Origin: Pseudoalteromonas xiamenensis
Lineage (GTDB): Bacteria > Pseudomonadota > Gammaproteobacteria > Enterobacterales > Alteromonadaceae
Assembly (NCBI RefSeq): GCF_042431545.1
Contig: NZ_JBHLYX010000031.1
Strand: one strand, 5' to 3'
DNA: 64,000 nt
Position numbers and translations under genes: made by a program. Positions 51,834 to 59,376 of the stretch are shown in pieces (the stretch's first letter is position 1; the number at the start of each line of letters is the position of its first letter). Under the pieces are notes generated by a model. It worked only from the letters and a program-made list of their open reading frames with translations, was not told the DNA's origin and searched no databases.

Positions 51834-52816
51834 GTTTATTGTTTAAGGGGCGACAAGCATCCTACGAACGAAAGCGCAGTTCTATTATCGCCCGTGTTTA
51901 TTTCTTTATTTTGATGATTATTCGTCAAGGCGTGCAAAGTTTAGGTGAAATGTGGCGAACACCTTTAGCATCCATCATGACAATCTGTGTGTTGGGGCTA
52001 AGTTTAACCCTACCGTCGACCTTGTACTTAATTGTTAAAAATGTACAACAGGTAAGAAGCGGCTTCCAAGATGCGGCAGAAATCTCACTGTTTGTTAAAC
52101 AGGAAATGAGTGAACAGCAAACGCAATCACTTGTGAAAAGGTTAGCACTCTATCCTGAAATTGAAAAAGTAACCTTTATCAGTAAAACGCAAGCATTGGA
52201 TGAATTCAAAAGTTTGTCTGGGTTCGGCAATGCTTTGGATTATTTAGATGAAAATCCCTTGCCTGAAGTCGTATTAGTCACGCCAACAAGCCGTCATCGT
52301 AACGCGGATGCCGCGAAAGCGCTGTTGGAAAAATTGACTGCAGAGCGTGAAGTCGAGTTTGGTAAGTTAGATATTGAATGGCTTGAGCGATTGAATGCGT
52401 TACTTAGTTTGTTACGTGAAAGCGTAATCACGATAGCGATACTACTGCTGACTTCGGTGACACTCATTATTGGTAATACAATCCGCTTATCAATTATGGA
52501 CAAAAAAGCAGAGATTCAGGTGATGAAACTGGTTGGTGCTACGAATAGCTTTATCCACACTCCTTTTTTGTGGACGGGGATTTGGTATGGTGTGATAGGC
52601 GGTTTTATCGCGTTTATTTGTTTAACTTTGATGATGTGGTGGCTTGAATCCGCAGTACATCGTGTAGCAGGTGTATATCAAACAGATTTTGTGATGACAG
52701 GTTTAAGTGGCAGCGAATTCGGTATTTTGCTGTCAATGGCCATTGGGCTCGGATTCTTTGGGTCCTTCCTGTCAGTGAATCGCTATATAAAGGAAATAGA
52801 GCCCGATAAAGTCTAA
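51830..52816 (+). CDS. ftsX: cell division protein FtsX
   Basis: Membrane partner of FtsE, 328 residues. Cytoplasmic N-terminal segment, first membrane helix (about residues 43-65, TPLASIMTICVLGLSLTLPS), a periplasmic domain (KNVQQVRSGFQDAAEISLFV onward) and three more helices after about residue 200, the usual FtsX layout. Translation is coupled to ftsE. Confidence 0.95.
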   Translation: MSLLFKGRQASYERKRSSIIARVYFFILMIIRQGVQSLGEMWRTPLASIMTICVLGLSLTLPSTLYLIVKNVQQVRSGFQDAAEISLFVKQEMSEQQTQSLVKRLALYPEIEKVTFISKTQALDEFKSLSGFGNALDYLDENPLPEVVLVTPTSRHRNADAAKALLEKLTAEREVEFGKLDIEWLERLNALLSLLRESVITIAILLLTSVTLIIGNTIRLSIMDKKAEIQVMKLVGATNSFIHTPFLWTGIWYGVIGGFIAFICLTLMMWWLESAVHRVAGVYQTDFVMTGLSGSEFGILLSMAIGLGFFGSFLSVNRYIKEIEPDKV

Positions 52817-53217
52817 CTCAACGACACCGCAGGCACAGGGCAGCAAAATGGCTAGTTGGATTGTTAGCGCTGCCCGTCATTAAGTCATTTGAAATGTAAG
52901 AGTGCTAAATCGACGTTTATGACGATTCTTCTGTGGCGCTGGTCGTTTTTAGCTTCAAAAGGAGCACTCCGTCTAAGGTCACAACCTCAATCTCAGATAA
53001 ATCGCTAAAAACTCAATCGGTTGCGCACTGTTGTTGTACTTTATGCAGTATTTCAAGTGGCAGATTTAGCACTTTTCAGCGTAAGTTCATACCCTATTTA
53101 GCACTCTTTAGTCTCATGATTGTCACATTATTGTCTTAAACTGAATGCTGTCTTAATATTTTTTTCTTATTATTTATCAGTGGTTTGCAACTTGTTACAT
53201 CTAAGGGTAAAAAAAAC
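52817..53217. promoter_or_regulatory. ftsX-rpoH gap with three CIRCE half-sites
   Basis: About 400 bases without a credible gene. Three CIRCE half-sites occur: GAGTGCTAA at 52900-52908 (exact), TTAGCACTT at 53066-53074 (one mismatch) and TTAGCACTC at 53098-53106 (exact). None has its partner at nine bases. They may be degenerate operators or remnants of earlier copies of the full element at 53252-53278. Confidence 0.6.
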
Positions 53218-53246
53218 TTGCATAGCACAGCGATCCACGTTATAAA
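53218..53246 (+). promoter_or_regulatory. rpoH promoter
   Basis: TTGCAT (53218-53223), 17 bases, TATAAA (53241-53246): a good sigma-70 promoter. The predicted start near 53253 coincides with the first base of the CIRCE element. SD GAGGTG lies before the rpoH ATG. Confidence 0.75.
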
Positions 53247-53251
53247 TTGTT

Positions 53252-53278
53252 TTAGCACTCTCAAGGGGAGAGTGCTAA
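53252..53278 (+). promoter_or_regulatory. CIRCE element (HrcA operator) before rpoH
   Basis: TTAGCACTC (53252-53260), nine bases, GAGTGCTAA (53270-53278): a perfect match to the CIRCE consensus in both arms and spacer length. CIRCE is the binding site of the heat-shock repressor HrcA, usually found before groES or dnaK. Here it starts at the predicted transcription start of rpoH and ends 33 bases before its ATG, the normal CIRCE position. As RNA it would form a nine-bp hairpin in the leader. Confidence 0.9.
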
Positions 53279-53311
53279 AGTTTAACGTGAAATTTGTCAC
53301 TGAGGTGAAAA

Positions 53312-54178
53312 ATGGGTAACGATTTATATGCAATGGCACTTACAACTGGACAGCAAAGCGCGAGTTTAGAAGGCTACGTACATGCGGTTAGCACTATTCC
53401 AATGCTCGATGCTGAAAAAGAGAAAGCGCTAGCCACTCGCCTTCACGAAGAAGGGGATTTGGATGCAGCTAAACAGCTTATCATGTCTCATCTCAGATTT
53501 GTGGTGCATATCGCTAAAAGCTATTCTGGCTACGGCCTGCCACAAGCTGACTTAATTCAAGAAGGTAACATCGGCCTGATGAAAGCAGTGAAACGCTTCA
53601 ACCCAGAAGTCGGTGTTCGCTTGGTTTCTTTCGCGGTACATTGGATTAAAGCTGAAATCCATGAGTACGTATTGAAAAATTGGCGCATCGTTAAAGTTGC
53701 TACAACCAAAGCGCAGCGTAAATTGTTCTTCAACTTACGTAAAAACAAAAAGCGTCTAGGTTGGTTCAACCAAGAAGAAGTGACTACCGTTGCTAATGAA
53801 CTGGGTGTGAGTGAGCGCGAAGTACGTGAAATGGAATCGCGTATGAGTGGTCAGGACATGGGGTTTGACCTTACGTCTGATGAAGATGAAGGCAGCTCAA
53901 CAAGTGGTGCATTCTCTCCAGTACAATACCTTACCGATGGTAACGGTGATTTAGCTGATGCAGTAGAAGAAGAGCAATGGCAAGAACAGTCTCACAACCG
54001 TTTGTTCTCTGCACTTAAAACACTTGATGAACGTTCGCAAGACATTATTGCGGCACGTTGGTTAGATGATAACAAAGCGACGCTACAAGAACTTGCAGAG
54101 AAATATCAAGTTTCGGCTGAGCGAGTTCGCCAGCTAGAGAAAACCGCGATGAAAAAGTTACAGCAAGCAATGGTGTAA
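53312..54178 (+). CDS. rpoH: heat-shock sigma factor RpoH (sigma-32)
   Basis: Directs RNA polymerase to heat-shock promoters. The 288-residue protein has region 2 (LRFVVHIAKSYSGYGLPQAD, VSFAVHWIKAEIHEYVLKNW), the RpoH box region QRKLFFNLRKNKKRL (used in FtsH/DnaK control) and region 4 (ATLQELAEKYQVSAERVRQL). Start ATG 53312 has SD GAGGTG. Its promoter overlaps a CIRCE element, so HrcA repression is predicted in addition to the usual post-translational control. Confidence 0.97.
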   Translation: MGNDLYAMALTTGQQSASLEGYVHAVSTIPMLDAEKEKALATRLHEEGDLDAAKQLIMSHLRFVVHIAKSYSGYGLPQADLIQEGNIGLMKAVKRFNPEVGVRLVSFAVHWIKAEIHEYVLKNWRIVKVATTKAQRKLFFNLRKNKKRLGWFNQEEVTTVANELGVSEREVREMESRMSGQDMGFDLTSDEDEGSSTSGAFSPVQYLTDGNGDLADAVEEEQWQEQSHNRLFSALKTLDERSQDIIAARWLDDNKATLQELAEKYQVSAERVRQLEKTAMKKLQQAMV

Positions 54179-54212
54179 CAACCATTTAGCGGAATTCGCA
54201 TCGTATTAATAC

Positions 54213-54243
54213 AAAAAAGCCCAATCAATGATTGGGCTTTTTT
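54213..54243. terminator. rpoH terminator, possibly bidirectional
   Basis: AAAAAAGCCCAATC (54213-54226) pairs with GATTGGGCTTTTTT (54230-54243), loop AAT. It serves rpoH and, read in reverse, could also serve ispB, which stops at 54290. Confidence 0.93.
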
Positions 54244-54289
54244 GTGTCTAATGCTGTAGTTGTTCAGCTCGACTGTCGACTAATCTTTT

Positions 54290-55261
54290 TTAACGGTCGC
54301 GATGAACAGCAATGTTTGCGAGTGAAATTAGCGCCTCTTTGTATGGCGATGCATCTAACACACTTAGGCAAGCAATTGCCTTGTCAGCCTCTTGCTGAGC
54401 TTTCTCCATGGTAAATTCGAGAGCTTTTGTCTGAGAGAGTGTTTCTAGGATCTCATCAATATAATCTAAACCATCAGCGTGTTCGATAGCATGACGGATT
54501 TGCGCTACTTGCGCCTCGTTACCATGTTTCATCGCATATAGAAGCGGCAACGTTGGTTTACCTTCTGCTAGGTCATCACCGACGTTTTTACCCATTGCTT
54601 TTGCATCAGCGCTGTAATCCAGTACGTCGTCAACAAGTTGGAATGCTGTGCCTAGGTGCATACCATACAATTTCATCGCTTCTTGGCACTGTGCGTCTTT
54701 ATCTAAAATGATGGCGGGCAATAAAGTTGCAGCTTCAAAGAGTTTTGCTGTCTTACTGTAAATAACCTGCATGTAGCTGGCTTCAGTCGTATCTGGGTCA
54801 TTGCAATTCATTAGCTGTAGTACTTCGCCTTCAGCAATAATATTTGTAGCGTCAGCTAAAATGCGCATGACTTCCATGTTATTCAGACCAACCATTAATT
54901 GGAAAGAACGAGTATAGATAAAATCGCCCACTAGAACACTTGCCGCGTTACCGAACTCTGCATTTGCAGTTGGCTCACCTCGACGAAGTAACGATTCATC
55001 AACGACATCGTCATGCAAAAGTGTGGCAGTGTGAATGAATTCAATAATGGTTGCGAGTGTTACGTGCTTCTCACCTTCATAACCTAGCGCTTTAGCAGCT
55101 AAAAGCGCGAGCATTGGGCGTACGCGTTTGCCACCACTATTTATGATGTACAAACCAAGTTGGCTGACTAGTGCCACATCGGAGCGCATTTGCGCATGGA
55201 TTAATTGATCGACGCTTTTCATATCGTTATTTATTAGCGTCTGGATAGCTTTAATATCCAT
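54290..55261 (-). CDS. ispB: octaprenyl diphosphate synthase
   Basis: Makes the C40 side chain of ubiquinone and menaquinone. 323 residues from ATG 55261 (MDIKAIQTLINNDMKSVDQL), preceded by SD TTGGAGAG; an upstream ATG at 55276 contains that SD. The two Asp-rich motifs are LLHDDVVDES and LVDDVLDYSAD. It is divergent from rplU-rpmA, the same arrangement as in E. coli. Confidence 0.95.
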   Translation of the reverse strand: MDIKAIQTLINNDMKSVDQLIHAQMRSDVALVSQLGLYIINSGGKRVRPMLALLAAKALGYEGEKHVTLATIIEFIHTATLLHDDVVDESLLRRGEPTANAEFGNAASVLVGDFIYTRSFQLMVGLNNMEVMRILADATNIIAEGEVLQLMNCNDPDTTEASYMQVIYSKTAKLFEAATLLPAIILDKDAQCQEAMKLYGMHLGTAFQLVDDVLDYSADAKAMGKNVGDDLAEGKPTLPLLYAMKHGNEAQVAQIRHAIEHADGLDYIDEILETLSQTKALEFTMEKAQQEADKAIACLSVLDASPYKEALISLANIAVHRDR

Positions 55262-55445
55262 TTCTCTCCAAGCCATGTGAGTGAGATAAACGCCGCGATT
55301 GTACTACAAAAATTACATTGTCTCGAGATTTTGTCGGGTTGGAGTAAAAAAAAGCATGAAGACGTTCTTTTTTGCTCAATTCCTAAGCAGAAATGGACCT
55401 CATCTAGGCAATTTTACAAATGTGACAATTCGATGTAAAAAGCGC

Positions 55446-55566
55446 TTGGCATAAGGCGAAAAATCGCTACAATAGCAAAAAAATTTTATCCGCCCTCACT
55501 CGAATTATTTTTTATTCGTTTTTTGTCCAAAATGGACTTGCGCATAGGGTCGCATTAGCGTAAACT
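55446..55566 (+). promoter_or_regulatory. two promoters of rplU-rpmA
   Basis: P1: TTGGCA (55446-55451), 16 bases, TACAAT (55468-55473). P2: TTGCGC (55538-55543), 17 bases, TAAACT (55561-55566), followed by TCGCGCCC, a GC-rich discriminator typical of growth-rate-controlled promoters. A palindrome GTCCA-AAA-TGGAC (55525-55537) abuts the P2 -35. No gene lies in 55277-55627. Confidence 0.65.
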
Positions 55567-55627
55567 TCGCGCCCTATTGAAGAATATTTAGTTGCGTCGA
55601 TTTGAGGGCGCACAGACGGAGTTAATT

Positions 55628-55939
55628 ATGTACGCGGTTTTCCAAAGTGGTGGTAAACAGCACCGTGTGACTGAAGGTCAAACAATTCGTCTAGAGAAGC
55701 TAGACGTTGAGACTGGTGCGGCAGTTGAATTCGATTCAGTACTTCTAATTGCTGATGGCGAAAAAATCGAGATCGGTGCACCGTTCGTTAACGGTGGTAA
55801 AGTGACAGCTGAGGTTGTTTCACACGGTCGTGGTGAGAAAATTAAGATCGTTAAATTTAGACGTCGTAAGCATTCTCGCAAGCAAATGGGCCACCGTCAG
55901 TGGTTCACTGAAGTTAAAATCACTGGCATTAGCGCTTAA
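55628..55939 (+). CDS. rplU: 50S ribosomal protein L21
   Basis: A 103-residue large-subunit protein that binds 23S rRNA. Start ATG 55628 (MYAVFQSGGKQHRVTEGQTI) with SD CGGAGT; the 12 extra in-frame residues upstream are leader. The C-terminal KFRRRKHSRKQMGHRQWFTE is typical. First gene of rplU-rpmA. Confidence 0.98.
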   Translation: MYAVFQSGGKQHRVTEGQTIRLEKLDVETGAAVEFDSVLLIADGEKIEIGAPFVNGGKVTAEVVSHGRGEKIKIVKFRRRKHSRKQMGHRQWFTEVKITGISA

Positions 55940-55958
55940 TATTTAGAGGTACAGAAAG

Positions 55959-56216
55959 ATGGCACATAAAAAGGCAGCTGGTAGTACTCGTAACGGTCGT
56001 GATTCAGAAAGCAAACGCTTAGGTGTTAAGCGTTTCGGTGGCGAATCAGTATTAGCGGGTAACATTATCGTTCGTCAACGTGGTACTAAATTCCACGCTG
56101 GTACTAACGCTTCAATCGGTCGTGACCACACTATCTTCGCAACTGCAGATGGCAAAGTTGTGTTTGAGCAAAAAGGTCCACTTAACCGTAAATACGTTAG
56201 CATCGTTGCTGAGTAA
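55959..56216 (+). CDS. rpmA: 50S ribosomal protein L27
   Basis: An 85-residue large-subunit protein near the peptidyl transferase centre. MAHKKAAGSTRNGRDSESKR and LGVKRFGGESVLAGNIIVRQ match the family throughout. It follows rplU by 19 bases and is followed by a strong terminator. Confidence 0.98.
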   Translation: MAHKKAAGSTRNGRDSESKRLGVKRFGGESVLAGNIIVRQRGTKFHAGTNASIGRDHTIFATADGKVVFEQKGPLNRKYVSIVAE

Positions 56217-56231
56217 TCGGTAAAGAATTAG

Positions 56232-56258
56232 AAAAACCCCGCTTAGGCGGGGTTTTTT
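56232..56258 (+). terminator. rplU-rpmA terminator
   Basis: CCCCGC (56237-56242) and GCGGGG (56247-56252) with loop TTAG, extended by A5/T6 pairs. A classic strong terminator. Confidence 0.95.
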
Positions 56259-56431
56259 GTTTTTATGGGGTAGTAAGACCAATTCCAAAAGATAGCACCT
56301 GTTGTTCAGCGGATTGGCACGAATCGAAAGTAATGTTGGTGCTTTGGGCAATTGGCAATGTCATGAATAAGCAAATCTGCTGCGAATATTGAGCAAATTC
56401 GCATTATGTCTCGGTGCAATCCCCAAATCAT

Positions 56432-56471
56432 TGTTATAATACCCCAATATTAGTACCAAACTTGGTTTGGT
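56432..56471 (+). promoter_or_regulatory. obgE promoter and palindrome
   Basis: An extended -10 TGTTATAAT (56432-56440, perfect TATAAT) without a good -35. A palindrome ACCAAAC-TTG-GTTTGGT (56455-56471) lies just after the expected start site, the place for a repressor. The regulator is not recognised. Confidence 0.5.
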
Positions 56472-56504
56472 CTGAAACCTCAAGCGAGTCAAAAGAGAGT
56501 AAGC

Positions 56505-57665
56505 ATGAAGTTTGTCGATGAAGTTGAAATTCGTGTAGAAGCCGGTGATGGCGGCAATGGTGTCGTATCATTCCGACGCGAAAAGTTCGTTCCGGATGGC
56601 GGTCCTGATGGTGGTGACGGCGGTGATGGCGGTAGCGTATTTTTGCAAGCCGACGAAAACCTGAATACTCTAATTGACTACCAGTTTGAGCGTTTTCATT
56701 TTGCTGAACGTGGTACAAATGGTGCGTCTCGTAACTGTACTGGTAAAAAAGGGAATGATCTTATCCTTCGTGTACCGGTTGGAACTCGTATTACTGACGT
56801 CGACACCGACGAAGTCATTGGTGACTTAACGGCGAATGGTCAAAAACTTATCGTTGCAAAAGGCGGTTGGCATGGTTTAGGAAACACTCGTTTTAAATCG
56901 AGTACAAACCGTGCGCCTCGTCAAAAAACAATGGGTACAAAAGGTGAAGTACGTGGACTTCGTCTAGAGCTATTATTGCTTGCCGACGTAGGTTTACTTG
57001 GTTTGCCAAATGCGGGTAAATCAACGTTTATCCGTAGTGTGTCAGCAGCAAAACCAAAAGTAGCCGATTATCCGTTTACAACACTAGTGCCAAATTTAGG
57101 CGTTGTTCGTGCAGATGCTAACAAGTCATTTGTCGTTGCGGATATTCCAGGCCTAATTGAAGGCGCGTCGGATGGTGCTGGTCTTGGTATTCGTTTCTTA
57201 AGACACCTTGAGCGTTGCCGTGTACTACTTCACATAGTTGACGTTATGCCTGTGGATGGCAGCGATCCTGTTGAAAACGCATTTGCGATTATCAATGAAT
57301 TACATCAATACAGCCCTAAACTAGCTGAAAAGCCTCGCTGGTTGGTACTTAACAAAATCGATTTGTTACTTGAAGAAGAGCAAGACGAAATTTGTGGGCG
57401 TATTGCCGAAGAGCTTGGTGAAGAAACTAACGTTTACCGAATTTCTGCCGCGAATAAATTGAATACGCAACAGTTGTGTTACGATATTATGGCTCTGCTA
57501 GATTCTATGCCTAGAGACAAATTTGCCGAAGAAGAAAAATCTGAGGAAGTTGAGTTCAAGTGGGATACATACCACAAAGAGGCGACTCGTCATAATGATA
57601 ATGACGACGATTGGGATGATTGGGACGACGACGATTACGACGTTGAAGTCATCTACGAACGCTAA
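56505..57665 (+). CDS. obgE: GTPase ObgE/CgtA
   Basis: An essential GTPase that binds the 50S subunit and links ribosome assembly to ppGpp and chromosome segregation. The 386-residue protein has the glycine-rich Obg fold (residues 1-159: VEAGDGGNGVVSFRREKFVP, DGGDGGDGGSVFL), the G domain (GLPNAGKSTF, DIPGLIEGASDGAGLG, NKIDLL) and an acidic tail (DDDWDDWDDDDYDVEV). rpmA lies upstream but a terminator and a separate promoter intervene. Confidence 0.97.
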   Translation: MKFVDEVEIRVEAGDGGNGVVSFRREKFVPDGGPDGGDGGDGGSVFLQADENLNTLIDYQFERFHFAERGTNGASRNCTGKKGNDLILRVPVGTRITDVDTDEVIGDLTANGQKLIVAKGGWHGLGNTRFKSSTNRAPRQKTMGTKGEVRGLRLELLLLADVGLLGLPNAGKSTFIRSVSAAKPKVADYPFTTLVPNLGVVRADANKSFVVADIPGLIEGASDGAGLGIRFLRHLERCRVLLHIVDVMPVDGSDPVENAFAIINELHQYSPKLAEKPRWLVLNKIDLLLEEEQDEICGRIAEELGEETNVYRISAANKLNTQQLCYDIMALLDSMPRDKFAEEEKSEEVEFKWDTYHKEATRHNDNDDDWDDWDDDDYDVEVIYER

Positions 57666-57671
57666 GAGAAT

Positions 57672-57693
57672 AGGGCCTAATTGGCCCTTTTTT
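57672..57693 (+). terminator. obgE terminator
   Basis: GGGCC (57673-57677) and GGCCC (57683-57687), loop TAATT, followed by six T. A short stem; efficiency may be partial, and folA starts 34 bases later. Confidence 0.82.
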
Positions 57694-57726
57694 ATTTTCA
57701 AAATTTAGAACGATAAAGAGGTTTAC

Positions 57727-58218
57727 GTGATAATTTCAATGATTGCAGCGATGGCAAACAATCGAGTGATTGGGTTAGATAACCAAATGCCTTGGCATCT
57801 TCCTGCGGATCTCGCGCATTTTAAGCGTGTTACGATGAGTAAGCCTGTGATCATGGGACGCAAAACATTCGAATCAATAGGTCGTCCTTTGCCCGGTCGT
57901 CAGAATATTGTGATTACGCGTGACGAGAATTACAGCGCCTTGGGAATTGATGTTGTGACGTCACCTGACGCAGCAATCGAACTGGTTAAAGAGGCAGAAG
58001 AAGTCATGATTATTGGTGGCGGTCATATATACCAAACCTTTTTACCTAGTGCGGAAAAGCTTTATCTCACCTTTATCGACCTTGATGTAGAGGGGGATAC
58101 ACAGTTCCCTGATTACGAATCTGTCGCGAAATGGCAACAAGTGTGTACCGAAAATTATCAGTCAGATGATAAAAACCCGTATAATTATCAATTCGTAACG
58201 TTACATAAAAAACTATGA
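57727..58218 (+). CDS. folA: dihydrofolate reductase
   Basis: Reduces dihydrofolate to tetrahydrofolate with NADPH; the target of trimethoprim. The 163-residue protein has MIAAMANNRVIGLDNQMPWH, catalytic Asp in LPADLAHFK (near residue 28), VIMGRKTFESIGRPLPGRQN and the IIGGGHIYQTFL cofactor loop. GTG start at 57727 with AAGAGG five bases before it. It is a chromosomal-type enzyme; nothing suggests a mobile resistance allele. Confidence 0.96.
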   Translation: MIISMIAAMANNRVIGLDNQMPWHLPADLAHFKRVTMSKPVIMGRKTFESIGRPLPGRQNIVITRDENYSALGIDVVTSPDAAIELVKEAEEVMIIGGGHIYQTFLPSAEKLYLTFIDLDVEGDTQFPDYESVAKWQQVCTENYQSDDKNPYNYQFVTLHKKL

Positions 58219-58295
58219 GTTGTTGCTAACATTTGCATTGAAAGCTATAATATTTGGAGTACTTCTATACGAACAAAGTATTAAAAGGGTCCTCT

Positions 58296-58670
58296 ATGAA
58301 ATTATCTACCGTGCTTGTATCAGCGTCTTTATGCCTAGCGTCTGTTACATTTTCTCACCAAGCGAAAGCAAATGATCAATTAGCATTGTCTTTGTGTGAA
58401 TATGTTGCAGCAAACGACAAAGGCCGTTTGAGAGACACGTTGAAAGATGCAAAGGTAAAATTACGTGCAGTGTACGACGCAGTTGTTTGTAATGGTAACA
58501 ACCTCGTTCGTCATGCTATCGCAAGCAATGCAACGGATGCTGGTGAATTTGTAGTTAAGAATCTACCAAAAAGCGCGCTAGAGGACGGTGCAGATATCGC
58601 TTGGGCAGAAGGCAATGGCCACGGTGGTTCAGCGCTTATCGCTGTTATCAAAGAGCGTGCAGGCCTTTAA
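58296..58670 (+). CDS. small exported protein, DUF3718-like
   Basis: A 124-residue protein with a signal peptide (MKLSTVLVSASLCLASVTFS, cleavage near KANDQ). The mature part has two Cys (LSLCEYVAAND; DAVVCNGNNLVRHAI), which could form a disulfide, and an amphipathic repeat structure. It resembles the DUF3718 family of Alteromonadales and Vibrio as I remember it; no function is known. Start 58296 is chosen because the signal peptide begins there; the frame is open 14 codons upstream. Confidence 0.6.
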   Translation: MKLSTVLVSASLCLASVTFSHQAKANDQLALSLCEYVAANDKGRLRDTLKDAKVKLRAVYDAVVCNGNNLVRHAIASNATDAGEFVVKNLPKSALEDGADIAWAEGNGHGGSALIAVIKERAGL

Positions 58671-58692
58671 GCCGTAGGCTAACGAATTACTG

Positions 58693-58717
58693 AAAACCCG
58701 CTTTGAGCGGGTTTTTT
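58693..58717 (+). terminator. terminator after the DUF3718-like gene
   Basis: AAAACCCGCT (58693-58702) pairs with AGCGGGTTTT (58706-58715), loop TTG, then T. The following 247 bases before hpf show no gene. Confidence 0.92.
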
Positions 58718-58964
58718 ATTTTTTAATAAATGACCACTTACTTTCTGCTTAATTGTCTTTAAACTTAATGAGCCAATTCACTTTATCTTCCGTCCTTGTT
58801 CCATCGTCGAGAGCAAATAGTCATTAGTGAAAAATAGAATTAGAGATTTTATGGCCAAAATCAAAGATTCATCAAATCGACAAAAAAATATCTTATTTCT
58901 CCCTTGAGGTTTGCAGAAATGCCCTCAATACTAATATTGAAAACAGCAAAAAAAGGGAGTCGCT

Positions 58965-59273
58965 ATGAAAATTAATGTTTCTGGTCATCATGTAGATATC
59001 ACAGACGCAATTAGAAAACATTTCGATGAGAAGTTTGCAAAGATAGCGAGTCATTATCCTTCGTTACTGACGTTGGACGTGATCGTCAGTAAAGATCACA
59101 ATCATTTTTATACCGAAATAAATGCGAATTACATTGGCGTACATCTTTCAGTGAAAGGAGAAGATGAAGTGATGTACCCGTCTATCGCCAACGCGGCGAA
59201 AAAATTAGATGCGGCGTTACGCCACCGTAAAGGCCAAATTAAGGCTAACAAACACGAAAAAATTACGGGCTAA
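58965..59273 (+). CDS. hpf: ribosome hibernation promoting factor, short form
   Basis: A 102-residue protein of the HPF/YfiA fold, which binds the 30S decoding region in stationary phase and promotes 100S dimers in the short-HPF type. Pattern: INVSGHHVDITDAIRKHFDE, the basic cleft segment, and the AALRHRKGQIKANKHEK tail. SD AGGGAG. In many relatives it lies in the rpoN operon; here it is single, between its own promoter region and a terminator. Confidence 0.93.
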   Translation: MKINVSGHHVDITDAIRKHFDEKFAKIASHYPSLLTLDVIVSKDHNHFYTEINANYIGVHLSVKGEDEVMYPSIANAAKKLDAALRHRKGQIKANKHEKITG

Positions 59274-59298
59274 CCCTAAAAGTTAAATTGTTTATGTT

Positions 59299-59320
59299 AA
59301 GAGCCTTCGGGCTCTTTTTT
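59299..59320 (+). terminator. hpf terminator
   Basis: AAGAGCC (59299-59305) pairs with GGCTCTT (59310-59316), loop TTCG, followed by T run. Clear Rho-independent terminator. Confidence 0.92.
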
Positions 59321-59376
59321 CGTTTAGGGAGTATGCGGTAGACTGCAACAAATCCAGAAAAGTCGGAAAACGAGCC

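Noticed and set aside
52971..52980. GTCTAAGGTC near the end of ftsX, considered as a further acetate-switch site
   Set aside because: The left arm does not match GAC, the TTAC flank is missing and no -10 lies at the fixed spacing.
52933..53139. 68-codon forward ORF between ftsX and rpoH
   Set aside because: It has no clear SD, overlaps CIRCE half-sites and shows a composition typical of noncoding AT-rich sequence.
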